This document shows, piece by piece, positions 17,570 through 25,481 of a stretch of 64,000 nt of DNA. Made by a program: the position numbers and the translations under genes. The stretch is taken from positions 10,616-74,615 of the forward strand of contig SFDP01000024.1 of assembly GCA_004558185.1 (NCBI GenBank). The letters run 5' to 3'. The notes beneath the pieces are model-generated. The model worked only from the letters and a program-made list of their open reading frames with translations. It did not search any database and was not told the origin of the DNA. Numbering within the stretch: the first letter of the stretch is position 1; each line of letters begins with the position of its first letter. The stretch is from Lachnospiraceae bacterium (GTDB taxonomy: Bacteria; Bacillota; Clostridia; Lachnospirales; Lachnospiraceae).

Positions 17570-18133
17570 ATGTCACTTATTAATAAGGAAATAAATGATT
17601 TTTCCGTACAGGCTTTTATGAACAACAGCTTTGACACCGTATGCAAGTCAGATATTATTGGAAAATGGAGTGTTTTTTTCTTTTACCCCGCAGATTTTTC
17701 CTTTGTCTGTCCTACTGAATTAGAGGATTTAGCCAATATGTATGACCGGTTTAAGGCCATTGGCTGCGAAATCTATTCCATATCTGCAGACACTCATTTT
17801 GTACATAAGGCATGGCACGATGCCTCTGAAAGGGTAAGCAAAATTCAATACCCTATGCTGGCTGACCCTACCCATGCTCTGGCCAGGGATTTTGATGTCC
17901 TCGTGGAAAGCAGAGGCGTAGCCGAACGGGGAACCTTCATTATTAATCCGGAGGGAAAGATTGTAGCCTATGAAATTAACTCCGGTAATGTGGGCCGTAA
18001 TGCAGAAGAGCTTTTGCGGAAGGTACAGGCCTGTCAATTCGTCTATGAGCATGGTGATGAGGTATGTCCGGCCAAATGGCAGCCGGGTGCCCCTACGCTG
18101 AAGCCCAGTCTGGATCTTGTAGGCTTATTATAG
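17570..18133 (+). CDS. ahpC: alkyl hydroperoxide reductase C, typical 2-Cys peroxiredoxin
   Basis: A 187-residue peroxiredoxin that reduces H2O2 and organic peroxides. The peroxidatic Cys is Cys47 in DFSFVCPTELEDL, and the resolving Cys is Cys166 in VCPAKWQPG. Both match the positions in canonical AhpC. The length equals the family norm. Start at 17570, seven bases after AGGAGG. The longer frame from 17537 has no such site. It is followed within 30 bases by an AhpF-like thioredoxin domain gene and forms a two-gene stress operon ending at the terminator at 18840-18877. Confidence 0.95.
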   Translation: MSLINKEINDFSVQAFMNNSFDTVCKSDIIGKWSVFFFYPADFSFVCPTELEDLANMYDRFKAIGCEIYSISADTHFVHKAWHDASERVSKIQYPMLADPTHALARDFDVLVESRGVAERGTFIINPEGKIVAYEINSGNVGRNAEELLRKVQACQFVYEHGDEVCPAKWQPGAPTLKPSLDLVGLL

Positions 18134-18160
18134 AATGGTCGGATGACCGGGAGGTGGATT

Positions 18161-18835
18161 TTGGAACACACTAAAGATGATAACGGCGGCTTTTTTTTGG
18201 ATCAGCAGATGCAGAGGGAACTGAGACAGGTGTTTAAAAAACTGAATAAAAAGGTAATTCTTACCGCTATTTTAGAGAAGAATTCATCCAAATCTTCTGA
18301 AATGACACAGTTATTGAACGAAATTGCCGAATTAAGTGATTTTATTGAGGTTAACTGTATTACTGCCGGCTGTTCTCCTGATTTAGAAGAGCTGATGGAT
18401 TGTGACGGCCACTTTCCTGCTTTAGGCATTTTCGATGGCCAGATGCAGTTTAGCGGTCTGTCCTATCTGGGTATTCCCGGGGGAAAAGAGATCAACTCCC
18501 TGGTGTACGGTCTGTATAATGTTGCAGGCCCTGGGCAAACGATCAGTGGGAAGAATAAAAAACGGTTGGCAAAGATCATTTCACCTCATCGGATCAAGGT
18601 CTGTGTTTCGCTGGCTTGTCATCACTGCTGTAATACCGTAATTGCCAGCCAGCTATTAAGTGCCCAAAATCCTTATCTTTCTTCACAGATGATAGATGCT
18701 GCTCTTTTTCCCGATATCGTTGAGAAATATAAGCTGGAGCGTGTTCCCTTACTTATTCTCGATGATACTGCCTTTCTCTGGGGAGAAAAGGGGATTGAGG
18801 ATATCCTTTCTCTGCTGGAAAACAGTATAAGCTGA
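18161..18835 (+). CDS. stand-alone AhpF N-terminal-type thioredoxin domain protein
   Basis: A 224-residue protein that matches the tandem thioredoxin-fold N-terminal domain of AhpF. A first fold without active-site cysteines is followed by a second with the redox motif Cys153-His-His-Cys156. The flavin reductase part of AhpF (about 300 residues) is missing. It should pass electrons to AhpC, but needs a separate reductase. Start chosen as TTG at 18161, placed after GGGAGGTGG. An ATG at 18143 is in frame, but that ribosome binding site would then lie inside the gene. The end is intact, so this is a short form rather than a truncation within the window. Confidence 0.75.
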   Translation: MEHTKDDNGGFFLDQQMQRELRQVFKKLNKKVILTAILEKNSSKSSEMTQLLNEIAELSDFIEVNCITAGCSPDLEELMDCDGHFPALGIFDGQMQFSGLSYLGIPGGKEINSLVYGLYNVAGPGQTISGKNKKRLAKIISPHRIKVCVSLACHHCCNTVIASQLLSAQNPYLSSQMIDAALFPDIVEKYKLERVPLLILDDTAFLWGEKGIEDILSLLENSIS

Positions 18836-18839
18836 CTTC

Positions 18840-18877
18840 AAAAGGGGATATGTGGCATGGTACACATATCCCCTTTT
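18840..18877. terminator. bidirectional intrinsic terminator
   Basis: A perfect 15-bp stem (AAAAGGGGATATGTG / CACATATCCCCTTTT) with an eight-base loop, ending in T on both strands. It sits between the ahpC operon on the plus strand and the glycerol operon on the minus strand and can serve both. Confidence 0.9.
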
Positions 18878-18952
18878 ATTATGTATCAATTAACTGAACT
18901 CCTATGTGAAAGCTATTGTCTATGGTGCCGCTTGAAAAGCATGGAGTTTAGT

Positions 18953-19135
18953 TTATTCTTCTGTGCAGTTCATATTTTGCAGACTGCAGGCCTTTTCCTC
19001 CCTGTCTATACAGTTCATATCCGTCAGCCCACAGTTCTTATCCTCTCCGCCTACACAATTCATATCGGTAAAGGCACAGGTTTTGTCACTATCTGACATC
19101 CCATTCATGTTCGTTATCCCCAGCTTTTTCTTCAT
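18953..19135 (-). CDS. 60-residue cysteine-rich repeat peptide, unrecognised
   Basis: A small protein preceded by a strong AAGGAGG six bases before its ATG, 14 bases after the DUF1667 gene stop, so it is the last gene of the glycerol operon. After MKKKLGI the sequence is built of about 15-residue units. Each has an (N/D)MN(C/G) motif followed by a Glu/Asp-Lys-x-Cys step: TNMNGMSDSDKTCAF, TDMNCVGGEDKNCGL, TDMNCIDREEKACSL, QNMNCTEE. It holds six Cys, many acidic residues, no signal peptide and no hydrophobic helix. Metal binding, a redox role or a peptide-modification substrate are all possible. Nothing in the sequence decides between them. I do not recognise the family. Confidence 0.75.
   Translation of the reverse strand: MKKKLGITNMNGMSDSDKTCAFTDMNCVGGEDKNCGLTDMNCIDREEKACSLQNMNCTEE
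18966..19110. repeat. four in-register 45-bp coding repeats
   Basis: The element CAGTTCATAT occurs at 18966 and 19011, with variants CAATTCATAT at 19056 and CCATTCATGT at 19101. The spacing is exactly 45 bases each time. These encode the MNC/MNG steps of the cysteine-rich peptide. The DNA between the repeats has diverged while the coding pattern is kept, which suggests selection on the protein. Confidence 0.85.
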
Positions 19136-19149
19136 GACTTACCTCCTTC

Positions 19150-19515
19150 TTAATCTACATTCGCCGTTGCCACAACCGCTACGCCGGTTCCTGCTGCATC
19201 CGGAAGAATGGTATCTCCTACCCGGACAGGAGTAACCGCTTCAACTTCCTTTAGCCTACGAACCACATCAAAAATTTTCTCCTTGGGAATATCTTTTGCG
19301 GTCTTACAGGGAACCTGACCCTTTTCTCTCCCTTTTATCCTTACCGTAGTGGTTACCATGCGGGCAGGTTCGGTCACTTCTTTTCTTGCGTAGTTCTCTC
19401 CTCTCGGACAGGTGTTTCCGCTAACCCCTATCCGCTCACCATCTATGTTTACCTCCAGCATACACCCCAGGGGACAGATAATACAAGTCAAATCTCTTTT
19501 TTCCATAGACTTCAC
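19150..19515 (-). CDS. DUF1667 cysteine-containing protein of glycerol operon
   Basis: A 121-residue soluble protein. The N-terminal cysteine cluster CIICPLGCMLEV, followed by NTCPRGENYARKE, and the C-terminal segment IPKEKIFDVVRRLKEVEA are typical of DUF1667. This family is regularly encoded after GlpA/GlpB-like FAD oxidoreductases in Firmicutes. Four Cys could hold an iron-sulfur cluster and make it the third subunit of an anaerobic glycerol-3-phosphate dehydrogenase-like complex, in place of GlpC. That role is inference from context. The start overlaps the previous gene's stop by four bases. Confidence 0.85.
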   Translation of the reverse strand: MKSMEKRDLTCIICPLGCMLEVNIDGERIGVSGNTCPRGENYARKEVTEPARMVTTTVRIKGREKGQVPCKTAKDIPKEKIFDVVRRLKEVEAVTPVRVGDTILPDAAGTGVAVVATANVD

Positions 19516-20777
19516 TCCTTTTCAATTTTTATCGTGATTTCTGTCAAAGTCGGAAGCTCCAATAATTTTTCTTTTGAAAGCCTAATTTCCTCCATCTCTC
19601 CGGGAGCTGCCACAGGCCGCTTTTTCCGCAGAATACATTGACCCGAAAGGTACACACAGATGAAGCAGTTTTTGTATACTCTGTCCACCCGAAACCGTAT
19701 CGTAAGGACATCATCCATATTCGATAAACGAATGCAGCCGGGCACCGTATAGCGTATACCATCTTCAGGAATCAGTCTGACTTCCTCTTCCTTCCTCCTT
19801 TCCATTTTCCCTTCAACATAGCGTGCCGCATTTCTTCCTGCCAGCAACGCCTCCTGGGAAACAAAATCCACCAAATCATGAACGTGCAGTACATTTCCAC
19901 AGGCAAATACCCCTTCAATACTGGTTTCCAGGCTTTCGTTGACCCTTGCCCCATTGGTGGCCTTTTCCATTTCTATTCCCATTCCCAGAGACAGCTCATT
20001 CTCCGGGATAAGCCCTACCGACAAAAGGAGCGTATCACAGGGAATATACTCCTCTGTTCCCGGAATAGGCCTTTTCCTTTCATCCACCTGTGCCAGAGTC
20101 ACCCCCTTCAAACGCTCTCTGCCGTCGATATCCACTACCGTATGACTGAGCTTTAAGGGTATCCCATAGTCCTCAAGACACTGCACAATATTTCTTTTCA
20201 GTCCACCGGAGTAGGGCATCAATTCTGCCACAGCCTTTACCTTTGCCCCCTCCAATGTCATCCTTCTTGCCATAATCAGCCCGATATCTCCTGATCCCAG
20301 AATCACTACCTCCCTCCCGGGAAGATAGCCTTCCATATTGACTAACCGTTGTGCGGTTCCGGCAGAAAAGATTCCTGCCGGCCGATAGCCGGGAATATTG
20401 AGGGCTCCTCTTGGCCTCTCCCGACAGCCCATAGCCAGAATGACCGCCTTTGCCTGAATTTCGAACACTCCCAGGGTGCAGTTCATAGCCGTCACCTTTT
20501 TATCCGGGGATATTTCCATAACCATGGTATTAAGCATATATTCAATACCCAGCTCATTCACCCGGTCAATAAACCGTATGGCATACTCCGGCCCTGTCAG
20601 TTCCTCCTTAAACGTGTGGAGCCCAAATCCATTATGGATACACTGATTCAGTATCCCCCCCAGTTGATTATCCCTTTCCAAAATCAAGATGCTGTCACTT
20701 CCGTTTTCTTTTGCACCTACTGCGGCTGCAAGACCGGCGGGGCCGCCGCCGACAATCACAATATCGTATTTTTTCAC
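19512..20777 (-). CDS. FAD/NAD(P)-dependent oxidoreductase of glycerol operon
   Basis: A 421-residue flavoprotein with two Rossmann motifs: DIVIVGGGPAGLAAA for FAD at the N-terminus and VVILGSGDIGLIMARRM near residue 150 for NAD(P). The FAD-closing motif IEGVFACGNVLHVHD is near residue 290. This is the pyridine-nucleotide-disulfide reductase fold without a redox-active CxxxxC pair. Encoded between the GlpA-like protein and DUF1667, it probably passes electrons from glycerol-3-phosphate oxidation to NAD(P) or another carrier. It starts 15 bases after the upstream gene. Confidence 0.85.
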   Translation of the reverse strand: MKKYDIVIVGGGPAGLAAAVGAKENGSDSILILERDNQLGGILNQCIHNGFGLHTFKEELTGPEYAIRFIDRVNELGIEYMLNTMVMEISPDKKVTAMNCTLGVFEIQAKAVILAMGCRERPRGALNIPGYRPAGIFSAGTAQRLVNMEGYLPGREVVILGSGDIGLIMARRMTLEGAKVKAVAELMPYSGGLKRNIVQCLEDYGIPLKLSHTVVDIDGRERLKGVTLAQVDERKRPIPGTEEYIPCDTLLLSVGLIPENELSLGMGIEMEKATNGARVNESLETSIEGVFACGNVLHVHDLVDFVSQEALLAGRNAARYVEGKMERRKEEEVRLIPEDGIRYTVPGCIRLSNMDDVLTIRFRVDRVYKNCFICVYLSGQCILRKKRPVAAPGEMEEIRLSKEKLLELPTLTEITIKIEKE

Positions 20778-20792
20778 GAAAATCCCCCTTTC

Positions 20793-22229
20793 CTATAACC
20801 GATCTTTATTTCTTCCAACGATTACCAGGGATTCTTTTCCCATCTTGGTAAGCTCCGACTCCTCTGTTTCAAGCTGTCTTGCAAGTATCTCCATAACCCT
20901 TGGTAAGCAAAAGCCGGACTGGCATCTCCCCATTCCTGCCCGTGTTCTTCGTTTAATCCCATCCAGTGATCTGGCTCCCAGGGGGCGATTTATGGCATCC
21001 AGAATTTCTCCCTCTGTCACCATCTCACATCTGCAGATTATATTGCCATATTCCGGATGTTTTTGAATTAATTGCTTTCTCTCCTCCCCGGTCAGGCTTT
21101 CCGGCATAAGAATTCCCTTGCGCCGGGCCACAAAATCCTCCTTTTTTTCCGGGTCGATTTTTTTTCTGAGAATATCCGCTATCATTTCTCCAATAGCAGG
21201 AGCGCTGCTTAACCCCGGTGACTCTATCCCTGCACAGTCAATGAACCCCTCAGCATCCTCTGCCTCTTCAATAATAAACTCATGCCCCTTTTCATGTGCC
21301 CTGAGTCCTGCAAAGGAGGTAATTACCTGACTCATGGGTATATTTTTCACGTTCAACTGAGCCTTCGAAATCACCTCTGACAGACCTTCCCGGGTAGTAG
21401 CAACATTTTCCTTGTCAGTAATATCCGTTGCCGTAGGGCCAAGCAGAAGATTACCATGTATGGTAGGGGTGACCAGTATTCCTTTTCCGTATTTTCCAGG
21501 CAGGGAAAAAATCACCTGCTTAACTTGCTTTCCCGCACACTTATCCAGCAGACAGTATTCTCCTTTTCTGGGCGTAATACAGATTTTATTTTTGCTGACC
21601 ATATTATGGATTTTATCCGCATATACACCTGCCGCATTCACCACATAGCCGGTTCGGCAGCTTCCCTTATTGGTGTTGATCGTAAATCCCTTCTTCTCTT
21701 TTACTATTCCGGTCACTTCTGTATTAAATTGAAATTCCACTCCGTTGACAAAAGCATTTTCCGCAAGTGCAAAGGTCAGGCCAAAGGGACACACTATTCC
21801 CGCTGTAGGTGCATACAGTGCTGCCACCACATCCTCTGACAGCTCAGGCTCCATTTGGGTAAGTCTTTTTCCTTCTATAATCTCCAGGCCTTTCACTCCG
21901 TTTTTTATCCCCCGCTCATAGAGCTCTCGGAGTTTGGGCATATCCTCTTTGCTCCTTGACACAACTAACGATCCAATTCTTTTAAAGGGAAAATCCAGCT
22001 CCTCTGCCAGCTCCTCCATCATTTCATTTCCCCGTACATTCAGCCTGGCCATCAATGAACCATTGGCAGCATCATAGCCCGCATGAATAATGGCACTGTT
22101 TGCTTTTGTGGTTCCGGTGCAAACATCTTCCTCCTTTTCCAGCACCAATACCTTTAATTTGTATCTGGAAAGCTCTCTTGCCGTGGCTGCACCGCAAACA
22201 CCGGCACCAATAATGACTACATCGTACAT
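20793..22229 (-). CDS. GlpA-like glycerol-3-phosphate dehydrogenase with [2Fe-2S] domain
   Basis: A 478-residue FAD enzyme. The N-terminal FAD motif is DVVIIGAGVCGAATARELS, the middle is a DAO-type substrate domain, and the C-terminal BFD-like [2Fe-2S] domain has ICRCEMVTEGEI and GMGRCQSGFC. This is the arrangement of anaerobic GlpA-type proteins, which oxidise glycerol-3-phosphate to dihydroxyacetone phosphate. Start taken at the ATG at 22229 after GAGGAG. The TTG eight codons upstream has no site. It follows glpF by 127 bases and lies in the same operon as two partner subunits. Confidence 0.85.
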   Translation of the reverse strand: MYDVVIIGAGVCGAATARELSRYKLKVLVLEKEEDVCTGTTKANSAIIHAGYDAANGSLMARLNVRGNEMMEELAEELDFPFKRIGSLVVSRSKEDMPKLRELYERGIKNGVKGLEIIEGKRLTQMEPELSEDVVAALYAPTAGIVCPFGLTFALAENAFVNGVEFQFNTEVTGIVKEKKGFTINTNKGSCRTGYVVNAAGVYADKIHNMVSKNKICITPRKGEYCLLDKCAGKQVKQVIFSLPGKYGKGILVTPTIHGNLLLGPTATDITDKENVATTREGLSEVISKAQLNVKNIPMSQVITSFAGLRAHEKGHEFIIEEAEDAEGFIDCAGIESPGLSSAPAIGEMIADILRKKIDPEKKEDFVARRKGILMPESLTGEERKQLIQKHPEYGNIICRCEMVTEGEILDAINRPLGARSLDGIKRRTRAGMGRCQSGFCLPRVMEILARQLETEESELTKMGKESLVIVGRNKDRL

Positions 22230-22356
22230 ATCCTCTTTCTCCTCTTTGCTCAAAGAGAGGCTAATCCCAACATTATCCTGTTGTCTGATCAGCCTCCTCT
22301 CTCATCCTTTATTCCTTTTTTCTAAAACATGACTTAATTTGTCGTGCCGCCCCCAT

Positions 22357-23067
22357 TTACCAGGGAATTGCGCCATATAAAAGCACTGCTGCCGCAGCAC
22401 CTATTATGGGACCAACCAAAGGTACGATTCCGTATCCCCAGTTAGAATCTCCCTTTGCCTGAATAGGCAGAAGCGTATGAGCCAGCCGGGGTCCAAGATC
22501 ACGGGCGGGATTCAAGGCATAACCGGTCAGTCCGCCTAAAGACATACCGATGGATACGATAATTCCAAAAACCAGAAAATTGCTCAAACCTACTGCAATG
22601 CCATCCACCTGTGCAATGCCCTTAATGGCAAACACCAATACAAAGGTGGCAATAGCTTCACTGACGATGTTTCTGGGCAAATTAGGAATGGCTGGACCTG
22701 TAGAAAATACGCCAAGCTTTGTTCCTGCATCCATGGTTGCATCAAACTGATCCTTAAACAGGATATAAACCAGACAGGCTCCTACAAATGCGCCTGCAAA
22801 CTGTGCAACAATGTATCCGGGAACCATTTCCCAGCCGATGCTTCTGTCTATGGCAAGAGCCAGAGTAAGCGCCGGGTTAAAATGGGCTCCTGATGCAGCT
22901 CCAAAAATATAAGCAGGAATCATAACCGCAAGTCCCCACGCCAGAGTGATTTGAATGGAACCTGCACCCTTCATTCCTGATTTATTCAGGGTAACGTTGG
23001 CCACTACTCCATCACCCAACAGGATAAGAATCATCGTTCCCAAAAATTCTCCAATATATGGCAGCAT
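22357..23067 (-). CDS. glpF: glycerol uptake facilitator, MIP/aquaporin family
   Basis: A 236-residue membrane channel with six hydrophobic helices. Both pore motifs are present: HFNPALTLALA in the first half and YALNPARDLGPR in the second. The Asp after the second NPA motif and the Gly-rich helices point to a glycerol-conducting aquaglyceroporin rather than a water channel. Start at the ATG at 23067, seven bases after GGGAGG. It lies 19 bases after glpK. Glycerol entering by this channel would be trapped by GlpK. Confidence 0.93.
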   Translation of the reverse strand: MLPYIGEFLGTMILILLGDGVVANVTLNKSGMKGAGSIQITLAWGLAVMIPAYIFGAASGAHFNPALTLALAIDRSIGWEMVPGYIVAQFAGAFVGACLVYILFKDQFDATMDAGTKLGVFSTGPAIPNLPRNIVSEAIATFVLVFAIKGIAQVDGIAVGLSNFLVFGIIVSIGMSLGGLTGYALNPARDLGPRLAHTLLPIQAKGDSNWGYGIVPLVGPIIGAAAAVLLYGAIPW

Positions 23068-23086
23068 AAGCAATCCTCCCTTCGTT

Positions 23087-24583
23087 CTATTCTTCTTTAG
23101 CCCAGCCGTAGGCATATTTCACTGCCTTATTCCAGCCTTTTATTCTTTGAATTCTGTCCTCTTCTTTAATTTCCGGGCTAAAGGTTTTATCTATGGCCCA
23201 GTTTTTGATCACATCCTCCTTACTGGTCCAATAGCCCACTGCAAGTCCAGCCAGATAAGCTGCCCCCATTGCCGTCGTTTCCACACACACGGGTCTGTTT
23301 ACCGGTGCATCAATAATATCTGCCTGTGTCTGCATCAAAAAGTCATTGGCACTGGCACCGCCATCAACCTTTAATGCTGCCAAATCGATTCCCGAATCAG
23401 CCTTCATCGCTTCCAACACGTCATTTACCTGATAAGCCAGGGATTCCAGGGTTGCACGAATAATGTGATATTTATTCACTCCGCGGGTAATTCCCACAAT
23501 GGTTCCTCTGGCATACTGATCCCAATGGGGCGCTCCCAGTCCGGTAAAGGCCGGAACTACATAACACCCATTCGTATCCTTTACTTTTTTTGCCATATAT
23601 TCGGAGTCCGGCGAGGAATCAATGATTCTCATCTCATCACGAAGCCACTGTACTGCCGCACCGGCCACAAAGATGGAACCCTCAAGCGCATAATTTACTT
23701 TTCCCTCCAGGCCCCAGGCAATGGTCGTTACCAAGCCGTTTTTTGAAAATACCGGCTTTTCGCCTGTATTCATCAGCAAAAAGCACCCTGTACCATATGT
23801 ATTCTTTGCCTCCCCTGCCGTAAAGCAGGTCTGGCCAAACAAAGCAGCCTGCTGATCTCCCGCTGCTCCGGCAATGGGAATCTCTCCTCCCAGAAAATGG
23901 CTGTCTGCCATTCCGTATATACAGCTTGAGGGCTTTGCCTCGGGAAGCATACTTCTTGGAATATCCAGTTCTTTCAGAATATCCTCATCCCATTCCAGGG
24001 TATTGATATTAAACAGCATCGTTCTTGAAGCGTTGGAGTAATCCGTAACATGAACTGCTCCTTTAGTTAGCTTCCAAATCAGCCAGGTTTCCACCGTTCC
24101 AAACAGCAACTCTCCTTTTTCGGCTTTTTCTCTGGCACCTTCTACATGGTCAAGAATCCATTTCACCTTTGTTCCGGAAAAATAAGCATCGATTACCAAG
24201 CCGGTTTTTTGGCGGAAGGCTTCTGTCAATCCCTTTTCCTTCAGCGAATCACAATACTCTGAGGTTCTTCTGCACTGCCACACGATAGCATGATATACCG
24301 GTTCACCGGTATTCTTATCCCATACGATGGCTGTTTCTCTCTGATTCGTAATACCGATAGCCGCTATGTCTCCGGCCGCTGCACCTATTTTATTCATAGC
24401 CTCTACGGCTACACCCAGTTGGCTTGCCCAAATCTCATCTGCATCGTGCTCCACCCAGCCGGGCTGAGGAAAATACTGGGTGAATTCTCTTTGTGCCACA
24501 CTGCACATTTCTCCCTTTTCATTAAACAGAATGCAGCGGTTGCTTGTGGTTCCGGCATCTAATGCCATTACATACTTTGCCAT
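23087..24583 (-). CDS. glpK: glycerol kinase
   Basis: A 498-residue FGGY-family kinase that makes sn-glycerol-3-phosphate from glycerol and ATP. The N-terminal phosphate-binding loop MALDAGTTSNRCILF, the substrate motif ITNQRETAIVWD and the C-terminal ATP-binding DGGASANDFLMQ are all visible. Length equals the family norm. The start has AGGAGG upstream. It follows glpP by 53 bases. A small hairpin without a U-run lies in that gap. In Firmicutes GlpK can be activated by PTS phosphorylation at a His, which I could not confirm here. Confidence 0.96.
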   Translation of the reverse strand: MAKYVMALDAGTTSNRCILFNEKGEMCSVAQREFTQYFPQPGWVEHDADEIWASQLGVAVEAMNKIGAAAGDIAAIGITNQRETAIVWDKNTGEPVYHAIVWQCRRTSEYCDSLKEKGLTEAFRQKTGLVIDAYFSGTKVKWILDHVEGAREKAEKGELLFGTVETWLIWKLTKGAVHVTDYSNASRTMLFNINTLEWDEDILKELDIPRSMLPEAKPSSCIYGMADSHFLGGEIPIAGAAGDQQAALFGQTCFTAGEAKNTYGTGCFLLMNTGEKPVFSKNGLVTTIAWGLEGKVNYALEGSIFVAGAAVQWLRDEMRIIDSSPDSEYMAKKVKDTNGCYVVPAFTGLGAPHWDQYARGTIVGITRGVNKYHIIRATLESLAYQVNDVLEAMKADSGIDLAALKVDGGASANDFLMQTQADIIDAPVNRPVCVETTAMGAAYLAGLAVGYWTSKEDVIKNWAIDKTFSPEIKEEDRIQRIKGWNKAVKYAYGWAKEE

Positions 24584-24636
24584 AGGCTTCCTCCTTTTTT
24601 GTTATATTTTGTGTTATCCTCTAAGATAACCGCATC

Positions 24637-25203
24637 TCACATTTTCCATACTTCCCTGCTGGTGGTGGACACCGACGTGGCTCCGGCGGCAAGGGCAGTC
24701 ATTACATCCTCCTTATCGGAAATCAGCCCACCTGCAATGATCGGACTCTTAATGCTTTTTCGCAGTCTCCTGATGACCTTTGGCATCACCCCGGGGAGAA
24801 CCTCTACAAAATCCGGTCGAAAATGATAGGTTTGTGTTTTTAGAGTCTCCAGAGCCATGGAGTCAATGAGAAAGACTCGCAAGACAGTGTGCATTTTAAG
24901 CTCCATAGCCCGTTTGAGCAGTGTCGGCTTTGTACTGATAATTCCATCTGCTCCCGTTTCCTTTTTAATAAAATCCACTGCAATTTCTTTCGTTCCCAAG
25001 CCTGTTATCAGGTCGATATGTACCATGGCTATACGGCCCGAGTCCTTAATTCTTTTAACAATATCCCTGATGCTGCAAACATCTCCAAACAGGATAAACA
25101 CTACCTTTATTTCTTCCTCCTGACAGCAGTGGTCAATGCTTTCCATATCCTTTACTGCTGCAATAATCGGATTATCCTCTACAATTTCATAAAAATTGTA
25201 CAT
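24637..25203 (-). CDS. glpP: glycerol-3-phosphate responsive antiterminator
   Basis: A 188-residue GlpP-family RNA-binding regulator with a barrel-like fold. Motifs VFILFGDVCSIRDIVKRIK, HIDLITGLGTKEIAVDFI and PIIAGGLISDKEDVMTAL are those of the family. With glycerol-3-phosphate bound, GlpP lets polymerase pass a leader terminator. Start at the ATG at 25203 with GGAGG five bases upstream. The in-frame ATG at 25215 would place that site inside the gene. It heads the glycerol operon and has a terminator in its own leader. Confidence 0.9.
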   Translation of the reverse strand: MYNFYEIVEDNPIIAAVKDMESIDHCCQEEEIKVVFILFGDVCSIRDIVKRIKDSGRIAMVHIDLITGLGTKEIAVDFIKKETGADGIISTKPTLLKRAMELKMHTVLRVFLIDSMALETLKTQTYHFRPDFVEVLPGVMPKVIRRLRKSIKSPIIAGGLISDKEDVMTALAAGATSVSTTSREVWKM

Positions 25204-25269
25204 ATGTCCCTCCATTGACTTTCTTTCCTGCCCGAATCGTCATACTGCTTTAAGAATCATCAATAAAAA

Positions 25270-25320
25270 CAAACAAAAAAGCATATCTAACACGCCACTT
25301 TTATGGCGGTTTTATATGCT
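25270..25320 (-). promoter_or_regulatory. leader terminator, probable GlpP antitermination site
   Basis: On the minus strand, AGCATAT pairs with ATATGCT and an inner CGCCA pairs with TGGCG, followed by TTTTTTG. This is an intrinsic terminator lying 67 bases before the glpP start and after the promoter at 25353-25381. Such a structure upstream of glp genes is the known target class of GlpP, so the whole operon is likely controlled by premature termination. Confidence 0.75.
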
Positions 25321-25352
25321 CTCTCATCTCAATCCATTCTTCAGTTATTGAC

Positions 25353-25381
25353 ATTTTACAATACAATTCTAATATTTGCAA
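25353..25381 (-). promoter_or_regulatory. probable sigma-A promoter of the glp operon
   Basis: On the minus strand TTGCAA, 17 bases, TAAAAT. Transcription would start near 25346 and run through the leader terminator at 25270-25320 before glpP. Confidence 0.65.
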
Positions 25382-25439
25382 GCTATTTTTGATCTTTTCT
25401 CCAATATTTTCTCCAATATTCATTCCATGCCCATTCCAT

Positions 25440-25466
25440 TTGAAATTTGCATAGCTCTGAATGGTT
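25440..25466. repeat. possible remnant of intergenic repeat end
   Basis: AAATTTGCATAGCTCTGAAT followed by GGTTAT closely follows the right end of the repeat copies at 32787-32929 and 42986-43138, which have AAATTTGCATGGCCCTGAAT in the first case. No matching left end was found, so only a fragment remains. Confidence 0.4.
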
Positions 25467-25481
25467 ATCCATTTTTTATCA

